Source: Sulfurimonas sp. HSL3-2
Lineage (GTDB): Bacteria; Campylobacterota; Campylobacteria; Campylobacterales; Sulfurimonadaceae
Direction of reading: 5' to 3'
NCBI RefSeq assembly: GCF_039645965.1
Contig: NZ_CP147917.1
Span: 1,178,001-1,242,000, forward strand
Length of the DNA stretch: 64,000 nucleotides
Position numbers and translations under genes: made by a program. Shown here in pieces: positions 19,619 to 28,462 of this stretch; position 1 is the stretch's first letter; each line of letters begins with the position of its first letter. The notes beneath the pieces were generated by a model. That model was not told the DNA's origin. It made no database searches and was given only the letters and a program-made list of their open reading frames with translations.

Positions 19619-20341
19619 CTAGAACTTGAAATCCTCTCCAAGATAGTGTGTTCTTACATCGGCGTTTCTACCGATCTCATCACTGGTACCGCTTGCTAAA
19701 AGCGTTCCTGATTTGATGACATAAGCCCTGTCACACACAGCAAGCGTCTCACGTACGTTGTGATCGGTTATAAGTACGCCGATACCGTACTCGACCAGCT
19801 GTTTTATAACATTTTGTATATCCAGTACCGCGATAGGATCGACCCCGGCAAAAGGCTCATCCAGAAGCAGGAACTTAGGCTTGTTCACAAGTGCTCTTGC
19901 TATCTCCACACGACGGCGTTCTCCACCGCTTAAGCTGATCCCTTTTCTGTAACGGATAGGCTCGATGTTAAACATATCTAAAAGCTCCGATATACGCTCT
20001 TCTTGCTCCTCTTTACTCATATTTGAGGCTTGTGCAGCGACTAAAAGGTTATCCTCGACACTTAAGTCCTTAAAGATAGATGCTTCCTGCGGAAGATATC
20101 CTATCCCTTTGACGGCACGTTTATGAAGCGGTAGCTTTGAAAGGTTTTCCCCGTCAAAGAACACATCACCGCTGCTGACCTCTACGAGTCCGCATATCAT
20201 ATAAAACGTCGTTGTCTTGCCGGCACCGTTTGGTCCCAAAAGCCCGACGACCTCGCCGCTTTTCACTTCAAGAGATATACCTTTTACTATCTCTAAAGAT
20301 TTTATCTTTTTTACCAGTTTCTCAGCTCTTAATGTGTGCAT
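19619..20341 (-). CDS. lptB: LPS export ABC ATPase
   Basis: A 240-residue ATPase with Walker A GPNGAGKT (36-43), the Q-loop segment LPQEASIFKDLSV typical of LptB, signature LSGGERRR and Walker B FLLLDEPFAGVD. It should power LptFG in moving lipopolysaccharide from the inner membrane to the LptC/LptA bridge. Its partners are not in the window. The lptB-rpoN order is common in Proteobacteria. Its start overlaps the end of tsaE by 20 bases. Confidence 0.93.
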   Translation of the reverse strand: MHTLRAEKLVKKIKSLEIVKGISLEVKSGEVVGLLGPNGAGKTTTFYMICGLVEVSSGDVFFDGENLSKLPLHKRAVKGIGYLPQEASIFKDLSVEDNLLVAAQASNMSKEEQEERISELLDMFNIEPIRYRKGISLSGGERRRVEIARALVNKPKFLLLDEPFAGVDPIAVLDIQNVIKQLVEYGIGVLITDHNVRETLAVCDRAYVIKSGTLLASGTSDEIGRNADVRTHYLGEDFKF

Positions 20342-20747
20342 CGTCTACCCTATATAATCTTTTATCATCCAGTTTTTCTATACTTATCACCACTAAAGGT
20401 ATCTCGGCACTATCGAGTATCTCTATAAGCGTATTGTCGCCCCACTCTACAAAGTGATAGCCTTCGCGTTCCAGCTCTTCGAGCATCCCAAGCGCCATAA
20501 AATGCTCTATACCGTGATTATAGATATCGTAATGAAATATATTATCACCATAACATTGCTGCAAAGAAAACGTAGGAGAGGTAACGGCCTCTTCTACCCC
20601 GAACTCCTTGGCAAATGCTGAGACAAATGTAGTCTTTCCGGCAGCTAGATCTCCGCGCAGGATGATAACACCGCCGTTTGGCAGAAGATGCATCACCTCA
20701 TTTGTAAGTCCCGATAAGTTCTCTTTATCTAATATAAACTCTTTCAC
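20322..20747 (-). CDS. tsaE: tRNA threonylcarbamoyladenosine biosynthesis ATPase
   Basis: A 141-residue P-loop protein. Walker A is GDLAAGKT (32-39), followed by the TsaE markers SPTFSLQQ and FHYDIYN, and an FVEWGD segment near 105. With TsaB and TsaD it completes t6A modification at position 37 of ANN-decoding tRNAs. It overlaps trpD by 4 bases and lptB by 20, so translation is coupled. The tsaE-lptB-rpoN order matches what I recall from C. jejuni. Confidence 0.92.
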   Translation of the reverse strand: MKEFILDKENLSGLTNEVMHLLPNGGVIILRGDLAAGKTTFVSAFAKEFGVEEAVTSPTFSLQQCYGDNIFHYDIYNHGIEHFMALGMLEELEREGYHFVEWGDNTLIEILDSAEIPLVVISIEKLDDKRLYRVDDAHIKS

Positions 20748-21730
20748 AGTTTTGTCGATACCTCTATGATCTGTTGCAGCTTCGCTTTTGCATGACCGGA
20801 TAATAAAGCATCTCTGGCTATCTCAAGACCGTCTTGGATATCTCTTGCCATACCATCGACTACAAAAGCAGCTGCCGCGTTTACTAAAACGATATCCCTT
20901 TGTGCGTCTGTCGCACGGTTATCGAATATATCCGTAAGTATCTTGGCATTCTCATCTGCATCACCGCCTATGATAGCTGCTAAAGGTGCTTTTTTGATAC
21001 CGTAGACCTGCGGATCGATGATGAACTCTTCTATCACATCATTTTTAAGCTGTGCCGCATATGTGATATCGGATATACTGATCTCATCCATGCGCTCTTT
21101 TGAAGAGACGACCAAAGCGTCAGTCGAACCGTTTATCTGCAGGGCATCCGCCAGTTTTCTTACAAATGACTTGTCAAAGACACCTAGCAGTGTTTTTTTC
21201 ACTCCTGCAGGATTTGTCAGAGGTCCCAGAATATTAAAGATAGTCTTATCAGGAATACTTTTTCTAACAGGCATGATAAACTTCATAGCGGGATGATAGT
21301 TTTGTGCGAACATAAACGTAAATCCCGTCTCTTCTAATAGTCTGGCACTCTTGTCCATGCTAAGATCTAGTCTGACACCAAGTCTTTCAAACATATCCGC
21401 ACTTCCCGATTTTGAAGTGACGGAACGGCTTCCGTGCTTTGCGACATAAGCACCCATAGAAGCGACAAGCAAAGAGACAGTCGAGGAGATATTAAAACTT
21501 CCTATCTTGTCTCCTCCCGTTCCTACGATGTCTATGAGTTTATCTTTCAACTCCTCTTTTACAGGCAGGTGTAAAGAGTGCCCTCGCATAACATGAGCTG
21601 CAGCCGCGATGGTTGCAACGCTTGTTGACTCATCCAGATGCAGACCTATCAAGAACTCTCTCATCTGTTCGTCATTCATCTTATGATTGAAAAGAAGTTC
21701 AAACATCTCTATAGACTCTTTGTAGTTCAT
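20744..21730 (-). CDS. trpD: anthranilate phosphoribosyltransferase
   Basis: A 328-residue enzyme that joins anthranilate to PRPP in tryptophan synthesis. The PRPP-binding motif GTGGD is at 70-74, KHGSRSVTSKSGSADMFE follows, and a GPLTNPAG segment lies near 160. No other trp gene is nearby; here trpD is embedded between an S4-domain gene and tsaE, with 4-base overlaps on both sides. Confidence 0.93.
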   Translation of the reverse strand: MNYKESIEMFELLFNHKMNDEQMREFLIGLHLDESTSVATIAAAAHVMRGHSLHLPVKEELKDKLIDIVGTGGDKIGSFNISSTVSLLVASMGAYVAKHGSRSVTSKSGSADMFERLGVRLDLSMDKSARLLEETGFTFMFAQNYHPAMKFIMPVRKSIPDKTIFNILGPLTNPAGVKKTLLGVFDKSFVRKLADALQINGSTDALVVSSKERMDEISISDITYAAQLKNDVIEEFIIDPQVYGIKKAPLAAIIGGDADENAKILTDIFDNRATDAQRDIVLVNAAAAFVVDGMARDIQDGLEIARDALLSGHAKAKLQQIIEVSTKL

Positions 21731-21975
21731 GCTATCTCCTTTACATACTTATCCTGCTCAGATTTTGGAGTCGACTTTACAGTCGGTATGCTCAGCACGC
21801 TGTATTTTTTCACACCGTTTAAGTAAGAGATGCTGATCACGTCTCCGACAGCCACATCTTTACTCGGTTTTACTACTTTATCATTGATACTTACAACGCC
21901 ATTTGCTATCATATCTTGAGCGACTGAGCGTCTTTTCGTTATATTTACGCTATTTAAAAATTTATCGATTCTCAT
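21727..21975 (-). CDS. S4-domain RNA-binding protein, RqcP/Hsp15-like
   Basis: An 82-residue protein made almost entirely of one S4 domain (MRIDKFLNSVNITKRR, then GVVSINDKVVKPSKDV and GDVISISY). Length and pattern resemble RqcP (YabO) and Hsp15, which bind ribosomes or 50S-tRNA complexes in rescue of stalled translation. Assignment is by resemblance only. It is the first gene of the trpD-tsaE-lptB-rpoN operon and overlaps trpD by 4 bases. Confidence 0.8.
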   Translation of the reverse strand: MRIDKFLNSVNITKRRSVAQDMIANGVVSINDKVVKPSKDVAVGDVISISYLNGVKKYSVLSIPTVKSTPKSEQDKYVKEIA

Positions 21976-22040
21976 AAACTCAAATACCTATTCTTTGTTT
22001 TCTTTATTTTAGACAAAAGAACCTAAAACAGATGTAAAAA

Positions 22041-22056
22041 TGGAACAATTTTTGCA
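22041..22056 (+). promoter_or_regulatory. sigma-54 (-24/-12) promoter match
   Basis: TGGAAC-N5-TTGCA: GG at 22042-22043 and GC at 22054-22055 with exactly ten bases between, as sigma-54 requires. Transcription would start near 22067 and run antisense into the 3' end of the PiT gene. No convincing protein gene lies downstream, so a small or antisense RNA is possible. Confidence 0.55.
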
Positions 22057-22123
22057 TTATTTTTAAATAGATGGGGATTATAGGTGAAAGAGTGGAAATT
22101 TGGGGAGGGAAAGAGCCTAAATT

Positions 22124-23707
22124 CTAGCTCATTATCCCTTTTATCATGAAGAATACCGCAGCACTAAGAACTGCCGCAGCAGGAACAGTAATGATCCATG
22201 CAGCGACGATCTTTTTCACTGCATCTCTTTTTACGTACTTGATCTTTTTAGCACCTTTGTACTCTTTTTTCTCCAGTTTGACAAGTTCTTCCTTCTCATC
22301 GATACTTTTGAAGAGTTCTACGATCCTCTCGTAGTCTTGCTGGTTTTTATTTTCCAGTTTATCAAGGCTTTTCAGTTCATCACGCATGTCGTCAAGCTCT
22401 TTTTTGTCAGCTTTGAACTTCTCTTTGACGCTCTCTAAAAACTTCGATTCGCCGCGGTCAAGATACTCTCTTAAAAAACCGACACCAAATACGCCGCCTA
22501 CTGCGATATGAGTAGAAGAGACAGGAAGCCCCAGCTGAGAAGCGACAATAACTGTGATAGCTGCTGCCATAGCGATACTAAAGGCTCTCATCTGATCAAG
22601 TTCAGTTATCTCGTTTCCTACAGTCCTGATAAGCTTAGGGCCGTAAAGTGCAAGACCTATCACTATACCGATAGCACCCACACTCATTACCCAAAACGGG
22701 ATGCCGACTGCCTTATTAATAGCGCCTCCGATAACAGCATCGTTAATAGCCGCCAACGGCCCGATAGCATTTGCGACATCGTTTGCACCGTGTGCAAAAC
22801 TTAACAGTGCAGCTGCAAAGATGAGCGGAATAGTAAAAAGCGTATTGACGCCTAATCTGTTTTTTTCTACTTTATCCGCAGCTTTTATGATCATCGGTTT
22901 TACAAAGAAAAAGATTATGATCGAAGATACGACACCGATACCAAGAGCAGTAATGAAGTTTACTTTGACAAGATGCTTGACACCTTTTAGCATCAAGTAT
23001 GTAACAAATGCCATAGCCATGACAGAGATAAGAAAAGGCACCACTTTCTTAGCACTTTGTACCATATCCTCTTTATAGACGATATTTTTCTTTATGTAGT
23101 ATAAAAAGGAGGCGGCTATGATTCCTCCCAGTACCGGAGAGATGATCCAGCTTGCTACGATCTTCCCGACCGTCATCCATGAGACTATGCCAAATCCGGC
23201 AGCTGCGATCCCTGCACCCATGACACCGCCGACTATCGAGTGTGTAGTAGAGACAGGCGCACCAAAATATGTAGCAAGGTTCAGCCATAAAGCAGCGCTT
23301 AAAAGTGCAGCACTCATAGCCCAGATAAAGATCTCAGGATTTGCGATCATACCCGGATCGATGATCCCTTTTTTGATCGTCTTAACAACATCACCGCCGG
23401 CGATAAATGCACCGCTCGCTTCAAAGATCGCCGCAATGATAATAGCACCCATCATAGTCAGTGCTTTAGAACCGACAGCCGGTCCTACGTTATTTGCAAC
23501 ATCATTAGCACCTATATTCATAGCCATATAAGCACCAAACACAGCACCTATGATCAAAAAGGTGTTATCGTGTGCCCCGTTATGTGAAAAAGTTATCCAA
23601 AAAAACACTAATGCAATAAATAAAAATGCAAGTGCCAGTCTCGCATAACCGCTAGGCTGTGTTTCTATCGTAGCCTTTTCCATACTTCTGATCGTCTTTA
23701 TATCCAT
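22124..23707 (-). CDS. PiT-family inorganic phosphate transporter
   Basis: A 527-residue membrane protein with the two inverted PiT signatures: GANDVANNVGPAVGSKA near residue 66 and HGANDVANAIGPLAAI near 308. These form the phosphate/cation site. A long charged cytoplasmic stretch between about 425 and 505 (rich in Lys, Glu and Asp, probably coiled coil) precedes the last helix. It should give low-affinity phosphate uptake coupled to H+ or Na+, complementing the Pst system next door. A TATAAT box lies about 33 bases before the ATG, on the minus strand at 23741-23746. Confidence 0.9.
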   Translation of the reverse strand: MDIKTIRSMEKATIETQPSGYARLALAFLFIALVFFWITFSHNGAHDNTFLIIGAVFGAYMAMNIGANDVANNVGPAVGSKALTMMGAIIIAAIFEASGAFIAGGDVVKTIKKGIIDPGMIANPEIFIWAMSAALLSAALWLNLATYFGAPVSTTHSIVGGVMGAGIAAAGFGIVSWMTVGKIVASWIISPVLGGIIAASFLYYIKKNIVYKEDMVQSAKKVVPFLISVMAMAFVTYLMLKGVKHLVKVNFITALGIGVVSSIIIFFFVKPMIIKAADKVEKNRLGVNTLFTIPLIFAAALLSFAHGANDVANAIGPLAAINDAVIGGAINKAVGIPFWVMSVGAIGIVIGLALYGPKLIRTVGNEITELDQMRAFSIAMAAAITVIVASQLGLPVSSTHIAVGGVFGVGFLREYLDRGESKFLESVKEKFKADKKELDDMRDELKSLDKLENKNQQDYERIVELFKSIDEKEELVKLEKKEYKGAKKIKYVKRDAVKKIVAAWIITVPAAAVLSAAVFFMIKGIMS

Positions 23708-23740
23708 GCTTTGTCTGCCCTAATTTTATAGTAGTCGCAG

Positions 23741-23746
23741 ATTATA
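23741..23746 (-). promoter_or_regulatory. -10 box for the PiT gene
   Basis: Perfect TATAAT on the minus strand about 33 bases before the start codon. No clear -35 is seen, which is usual for Campylobacterota vegetative promoters. Confidence 0.4.
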
Positions 23747-23816
23747 TATAAAGTGCCGTGAAAAATAGATTAAATTGTGGAATATGAGATATCTAAAAAA
23801 AGAAGTGAGTATGAAG

Positions 23817-23838
23817 CAGACCTCTTATTAGAGGTCTG
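23817..23838 (-). terminator. hairpin downstream of phoU
   Basis: A perfect 9-bp stem (CAGACCTCT/AGAGGTCTG) with a 4-base loop, 10 bases after the phoU stop. No strong T-run follows on the minus strand, so it may be a terminator or an mRNA 3'-end stabiliser. Confidence 0.5.
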
Positions 23839-23848
23839 GAATTTTGTT

Positions 23849-24514
23849 TTATTCGACTAGACCTAATTCCCCGCCCATTCTTGCAAAAAGAAGCAGACTG
23901 CCGACATCTAATGCACGGTCTGCGATCTTTTCGCTTTTTCTTAAAGCGCTTAGTATCTTGGTAAATTTACCGAAATCTTCTATGTTAGGAGCTTGCTTAA
24001 AGATATTATCTTGTAAAAGCTCATACAGATCATCTGTCTTGCTTTCAGAGATAAGAACTTTATTGAAAAGTTCTTGTGTCTCATCTGTGCATGTAGTCTT
24101 GATCATATTGACGACCGCAGTCAGACACTCAACAGTTGATTTTTGCATAGGCACTGCAAACTCTTTGACTGTAGTCTCATCCAGTTCAGAACAGTAGTTG
24201 CTAAGACCTGAAATGAAACTTCTTGTGTTTGAAGAAGCACGTAAAAGTTCGTTTGTGATCTTAAAAAATGATACTATCAGACGCAGGTCTCTAGCTTCGG
24301 GAGAATAAAGCGCCAATATTTTAACGATCGTATTGTCTATCTCCGTAGTCTTTGAACTCATGTTTTTCAAGCTCTCTTTTGCTCTTGACAATATATCTTT
24401 GTCACACTCTTGCAGTCCTGTAAGAATCGCGATATTTGCTTCTAGTATATTCTCAGCGATCGTCGCTATTTTCTCATTGATATCGTCTAGTTGGTTGCTG
24501 TAAGTCTTTAACAT
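23849..24514 (-). CDS. phoU: phosphate uptake regulator PhoU
   Basis: A 221-residue all-helical protein with the two PhoU repeats; acidic metal-binding positions fall in segments such as TEIDNTIVKILALYSPEARD and SRFFKITNELLRASSN-like helices. PhoU links the Pst transporter to the phosphate two-component system and limits uptake. No phoB/phoR-type pair is encoded in the window. Its ATG overlaps the pstB stop by one base (TAATG), so it is the last gene of pstSCAB-phoU. Confidence 0.9.
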   Translation of the reverse strand: MLKTYSNQLDDINEKIATIAENILEANIAILTGLQECDKDILSRAKESLKNMSSKTTEIDNTIVKILALYSPEARDLRLIVSFFKITNELLRASSNTRSFISGLSNYCSELDETTVKEFAVPMQKSTVECLTAVVNMIKTTCTDETQELFNKVLISESKTDDLYELLQDNIFKQAPNIEDFGKFTKILSALRKSEKIADRALDVGSLLLFARMGGELGLVE

Positions 24515-25296
24515 TATCCAAATCTCCCCGTAATATAATCTTCTGTTCTTTTTTCTTTAGGATTTAAAAAGATCTTCTCTGTTTCATCATACTCTATTAA
24601 GTCACCTAAATACATAAATGCAGTGTAGTCGCTAATACGGCTTGCCTGCTGCATATTATGCGTTACTATGGCGATACTGACATCTTTTTTAAGTTCTACT
24701 ATAAGCTCTTCGATAGCTGCAGTTGAGATAGGGTCAAGTGCAGATGTAGGCTCATCAAAAAGTAGAAGCTCAGGTTTAAGTGCGACCGCTCTTGCGATAC
24801 AAAGACGCTGCTGCTGTCCGCCGGAAAGTCCCATTGCACTTTTGTTGAGTCTATCACTTACCTCGCCGAAAAGCGCACTGCCTTTTAAAGCGATCTCGAC
24901 TCTGTCAGCAAGTTCCGTCTTATTTTTGATCCCGGCAATACGCAGACCATAAGCGACATTATCAAAGATACTCATAGGAAACGGTGTAGGTTTTTGAAAG
25001 ATCATCCCGACACGCTGGCGTAAAGAGATGAACTCATTCTCTTTTTTGATATCAAGAATGTTTTCCATCTCGCCTGTACCCTCGTTTAAGAGCATAAGCT
25101 TACCCTCATACTCATTACCCGGATAGAGATCATGAATTCTGTTTAAAGATCTTAAAAGTGTCGACTTTCCACATCCGCTGGGACCTATTAAAGCTGTTAT
25201 AGAGTTCTTCATAATCGGTAAATTGATAGTGTTTAATGATCTAGCTTGTGCCGAAGCATATGTAAAACTAAAATCTTCTATACTCATTATTGGCAT
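24514..25296 (-). CDS. pstB: phosphate ABC transporter ATPase
   Basis: A 260-residue ATPase with Walker A GPSGCGKS (38-45), a [15 protein letters not shown] segment that is diagnostic for PstB, signature LSGGQQQR and Walker [14 protein letters not shown]. It powers high-affinity phosphate import through PstCA. The ATG at 25296 has an AAAGGAT ribosome site. It lies 5 bases after pstA. Confidence 0.95.
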   Translation of the reverse strand: MPIMSIEDFSFTYASAQARSLNTINLPIMKNSITALIGPSGCGKSTLLRSLNRIHDLYPGNEYEGKLMLLNEGTGEMENILDIKKENEFISLRQRVGMIFQKPTPFPMSIFDNVAYGLRIAGIKNKTELADRVEIALKGSALFGEVSDRLNKSAMGLSGGQQQRLCIARAVALKPELLLFDEPTSALDPISTAAIEELIVELKKDVSIAIVTHNMQQASRISDYTAFMYLGDLIEYDETEKIFLNPKEKRTEDYITGRFG

Positions 25297-25301
25297 AAAT
25301 A

Positions 25302-26105
25302 TTATCCTTTGTGTCTTGTAATGTATCTTCCGATCAGGTTAATCATTAAAACCATGACCGTTAATATGAATGATGCTGCCCAAGCCAGATCACGGCTTGA
25401 TTGGACAGGGTCGTTTGCAAGGTTGTAAATACTGACCGTTAAAGATGGAAAAGCTTCTGTCAGATCCAGACTAAAGTAGTTACTTGTCTCACTTGTAAAA
25501 AGAAGCGGAGCAGTCTCACCTATTATCCTTGCGAAAGAGAGAAGCAGACCTGTCATGATCCCTACTTTCGCAGCCTTGATGATAATATCCAAGATAACAC
25601 GGTATTTACTTGCACCCAGTGCGATCCCCGCTTCACGCAGCTCTCTTGGAACAAGTGAAAGCATATTGTCCGTCGTGTTGATAACGATAGGAATCATCAT
25701 GATAGCCAGTGCTATACTTCCCGCAAATCCGCTTGTCCCGCCAAACGGAGCGACAACAATAGCATACACGAAAGCACCGATGACGATCGATGGAGCACTC
25801 ATCATGATATCGCTAAGATCACGTATAAATCTTACATACTTGCCGCGTCCATATTCTTGAAGATAGATACCCGCAAGCATACCGATAGGAATACCGATCA
25901 ATGATGCGATACCTGCAATAATGAATTGTCCTATGATCAGGTTTCTAAGTCCGCCGTCGATAAGATCTTTAAAGAACAGGCTTAAATGAAAAGAGGTAAG
26001 ACCTTTTGCGATCAAAGTCACTAGAATCCATCCTAAAAATGCCAGACCTATTAAAGCGGAGATCGTCGATAATAACAGGACGATCTTATTTATCGTTAAT
26101 CTCAT
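25302..26105 (-). CDS. pstA: phosphate ABC transporter permease PstA
   Basis: A 267-residue inner-membrane permease with about six helices. The coupling-loop motif [22 protein letters not shown] is split over residues near 160-182 and contacts PstB. With PstC it forms the phosphate channel. Its start overlaps the pstC stop by one base. Confidence 0.93.
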   Translation of the reverse strand: MRLTINKIVLLLSTISALIGLAFLGWILVTLIAKGLTSFHLSLFFKDLIDGGLRNLIIGQFIIAGIASLIGIPIGMLAGIYLQEYGRGKYVRFIRDLSDIMMSAPSIVIGAFVYAIVVAPFGGTSGFAGSIALAIMMIPIVINTTDNMLSLVPRELREAGIALGASKYRVILDIIIKAAKVGIMTGLLLSFARIIGETAPLLFTSETSNYFSLDLTEAFPSLTVSIYNLANDPVQSSRDLAWAASFILTVMVLMINLIGRYITRHKG

Positions 26106-27073
26106 TAGTCAGCCTTTCTTAAGAAGTAAAATTTTGCAACCGAAATAACCACAAAACTGATTATGAAGAGTAAGAATGCAAGATAAAAGAGTGATGACAA
26201 CGTAAGACCTGTCGCTTCACCGAAATTGTTCGCCATTGCGACCGGAATCGATATAGTCGGATCATTAAGTTTATGCGGCATAACGAATACCGAACCGATC
26301 AAAAATGCAACTGCCATTGTCTCACCTAAAGCACGTCCAAGTGCAAGTATGATAGATCCGATAATACCCTTTTTAGAGTATGGGAATATAACATCTTTTA
26401 TGACTTCAAACTTTGTAGCACCAAGTGCATAAGCAGACTCTTTTAAGACATCGGGTGTCGTTCTCATACTGTCTCTTGTGATCGCCGCCATAAACGGAAG
26501 GATCATAACGCCCAGCACTAGCCCCGCCGTTAGAAGTGAGACCTGATAACCGCCGACAACGCTTTGGATGATAGGAGCGAAATAAAACAATCCCCACATA
26601 CCGAAGATGATACTTGGTATCGCCGCAAGAAGTTCGATCGCTATACCGACGATATTTGATACTTTTTTTGGAGCAATCTCTGCCAAGAAGACTGCGATCC
26701 CCATTGCGATAGGCAGTGCAAAGACCATAGCTATCAAAGTTGAAAGAAGAGTACCTACGATAGGGATAAGTCCACCGTAAATAGTTCTCATAAGAGGTTC
26801 GTCCTCATCTTCATATGCTGCTAATATATCATCTTCATATGCATCTTCGGAAACTGCAGGTTCAGGTTTGATCTTTTGCGCATCTGTAGCCAAGTGAGTG
26901 ACGCTGTTTTCAATAGGAACATCTTTTTCCCATGCTGATTCAGTTATAAATCCTAATCCAAACTCATCAATGGATGGTTTAGCAGAATTAAACAGACTAA
27001 TAAATATCGATACCAAGAGTACCAATACAAATGTAGCACTTATCAGAGAGAGGTTCTTAAAGATTTTTTCCAT
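26105..27073 (-). CDS. pstC: phosphate ABC transporter permease PstC
   Basis: About 322 residues. One helix at the N-terminus is followed by a roughly 90-residue extracytoplasmic stretch with an acidic patch (YEDDILAAYEDEDEP), longer than the short loop in E. coli PstC; then the usual permease core with the coupling motif ESAYALGATKFEVIKDV. I use the ATG at 27073, right before the first helix; an upstream ATG at 27118 would add 15 residues. The ribosome site is weak. It lies about 170 bases after pstS, separated by a hairpin. Confidence 0.9.
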   Translation of the reverse strand: MEKIFKNLSLISATFVLVLLVSIFISLFNSAKPSIDEFGLGFITESAWEKDVPIENSVTHLATDAQKIKPEPAVSEDAYEDDILAAYEDEDEPLMRTIYGGLIPIVGTLLSTLIAMVFALPIAMGIAVFLAEIAPKKVSNIVGIAIELLAAIPSIIFGMWGLFYFAPIIQSVVGGYQVSLLTAGLVLGVMILPFMAAITRDSMRTTPDVLKESAYALGATKFEVIKDVIFPYSKKGIIGSIILALGRALGETMAVAFLIGSVFVMPHKLNDPTISIPVAMANNFGEATGLTLSSLFYLAFLLFIISFVVISVAKFYFLRKAD

Positions 27074-27201
27074 ATATATACCATGCTTTATAAATTCTAA
27101 AAAATGCAAACAATGCACTTTTAAAAATCTATCACTATTTTGAAATGAGATTATAAACTAGATAAGATACAAGCTTTATTAAACGAGGAGTTTTTTTACA
27201 A

Positions 27202-27219
27202 CTTGAACAGAAGTTCAAG
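27202..27219 (-). terminator. hairpin between pstS and pstC
   Basis: A 7-bp stem CTTGAAC/GTTCAAG with a 4-base loop in the pstS-pstC gap. In the direction of the pst operon it is not followed by a T-run, so it is more likely an mRNA stabiliser or partial attenuator than a full stop. It would fit a higher level of pstS than of the downstream genes (inference). Confidence 0.45.
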
Positions 27220-27241
27220 CTGTTTTTTTGTAGCAGAGGTA

Positions 27242-28249
27242 TTAGTTAATACCTTTTTCTGCCCAGTATGTTCTAATTTTGTTTGTTAATGCATCTGGAA
27301 GTGGAACATAACCTAGTTCACTTGCAAGCTCTTGACCGTTTTTGAATGACCAGTCATAGAATGCTGTAACTTTTTTGTTCATTGCAGCTTTTTCTTGAGG
27401 CATTAAGATAAATGTCGCAGCAACGATCGGGTATGCGTCTTTACCAGCTGGATCAGCGATTACAGCATAGAAATCTTTTTTAGGATCAAGATCAGCTTTT
27501 GCAGCAGCAGCTTGGAAAGCTTTTAACTCAGGTTTGATGAAGTTACCCTCTTTGTTTTCAACAACAGCCATTTGAAGGTGGTTGTTTTTAGCATCAGCAT
27601 AGTCAACATAACCTACAGAGAAAGGAGTTTGTTTGATAAGTGCAGCAACACCAGTGTTACCTTTACCACCAACGTGGTGATCACCTGGCCAGTTAAGTGC
27701 TTTTTTAGCTCCGTATGCTTGTTTCCAGTCATTTGAAATTTTACTTAGGTAGTAAGTAAAGTTAAATGTAGTTCCTGAACCGTCAGCACGGTGAACGAAA
27801 GTAATTTTTTCATGTGGAAGTTTTACACCTTTGTTTGCAGAAGTGATAACTTTGTCATCCCAGTATGCTATTTTACCAAGTGCGATTCCAGAGATAGCAT
27901 CACGGCTTAGGTTTAATTTAGGAGTGTTTGGCATATTGTAACTCATTGTAATAGCACCAACAACACCAGGGAATTGGTAAAGTTTGTCTTTAGAAAGTTT
28001 GTTAGGGTTTAAAGGTGCATCTGTACCTGCAAAATCAACAGTTCTAGCTTCAGCATCTTTGATACCAGCTGAACTACCTTTAGAGATATAATCGATCTCA
28101 GTTCCGTTTGCTTTGTGGTAAGCACCTATCCAAGATTGGTAAACGCTATATGGAAAAGAAGCTCCACTTCCTTTTAAATCCGCAGCAGACACTGAACCAG
28201 TTGTAACCATTAAAGCAGCTAATGGTGCTAATAACGCAAGTTTTTTCAT
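27242..28249 (-). CDS. pstS: periplasmic phosphate-binding protein
   Basis: A 335-residue protein with signal peptide (cleavage expected after GSVSA, about residue 22) and the PstS start GSGASFPYSVYQSW. Phosphate-ligand segments include SKGSSAGIKDAEARTVDFAG and HRADGSGTTFNFTYYL. It delivers phosphate to PstCAB. An AAAGG ribosome site precedes the ATG. Upstream, an 11-bp direct repeat resembling a Pho box sits 7 bases before a TAAGAT -10 box, which suggests induction under phosphate limitation. Confidence 0.95.
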   Translation of the reverse strand: MKKLALLAPLAALMVTTGSVSAADLKGSGASFPYSVYQSWIGAYHKANGTEIDYISKGSSAGIKDAEARTVDFAGTDAPLNPNKLSKDKLYQFPGVVGAITMSYNMPNTPKLNLSRDAISGIALGKIAYWDDKVITSANKGVKLPHEKITFVHRADGSGTTFNFTYYLSKISNDWKQAYGAKKALNWPGDHHVGGKGNTGVAALIKQTPFSVGYVDYADAKNNHLQMAVVENKEGNFIKPELKAFQAAAAKADLDPKKDFYAVIADPAGKDAYPIVAATFILMPQEKAAMNKKVTAFYDWSFKNGQELASELGYVPLPDALTNKIRTYWAEKGIN

Positions 28250-28282
28250 TTGATGTTACCTTTGTTTAATTTTGATAGCGGT

Positions 28283-28316
28283 ATCTTAAACTCTTTTGAT
28301 TACAAGTTGATTACAA
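28283..28316 (-). promoter_or_regulatory. Pho-box-like repeat and -10 box of pstS
   Basis: On the minus strand TTGTAATCAA occurs twice with 11-base spacing (28307-28316, then 28296-28305), followed 7 bases later by TAAGAT (28283-28288). PhoB-type regulators bind 7-bp direct repeats spaced by 11 (CTGTCAT-like), replacing a -35 box. The spacing fits; the sequence match is partial. Confidence 0.6.
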
Positions 28317-28335
28317 AGAGAGTAAATGTTATAGT
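28307..28335 (+). promoter_or_regulatory. promoter of the small membrane-protein genes
   Basis: TTGATT, a 17-base spacer and TATAGT, about 24 bases before the start codon at 28360. The -35 hexamer lies inside the Pho-box-like repeat of divergent pstS. Confidence 0.5.
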
Positions 28336-28359
28336 TACAGTAAAAAATCGGGAGTCAAT

Positions 28360-28455
28360 ATGGATGAAGCATCTGCAGTCGGCGAAAATATCATACTTTT
28401 TTTGGTAATACTGGGCATAGTTGGTATAATACTTACAAGAAAAAAAGAGAAATAA
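28360..28455 (+). CDS. 31-residue single-helix membrane protein
   Basis: A very short gene with a good ribosome site (GGAG, 5 bases before ATG). It begins MDEASAVGEN, continues as one hydrophobic helix (about 11-25) and ends in RKKEK, so the C-terminus should face the cytoplasm. Family not recognised; size and layout recall small subunits such as CcoQ or KdpF, but nothing links it to them. It stops just before the next small membrane gene and diverges from pstS. Confidence 0.6.
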   Translation: MDEASAVGENIILFLVILGIVGIILTRKKEK

Positions 28456-28462
28456 GGTGAAA

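Noticed and set aside
22071-22127. 18-codon open frame downstream of the sigma-54 match
   Set aside because: No ribosome site and no protein-like composition; kept only as part of the possible RNA.
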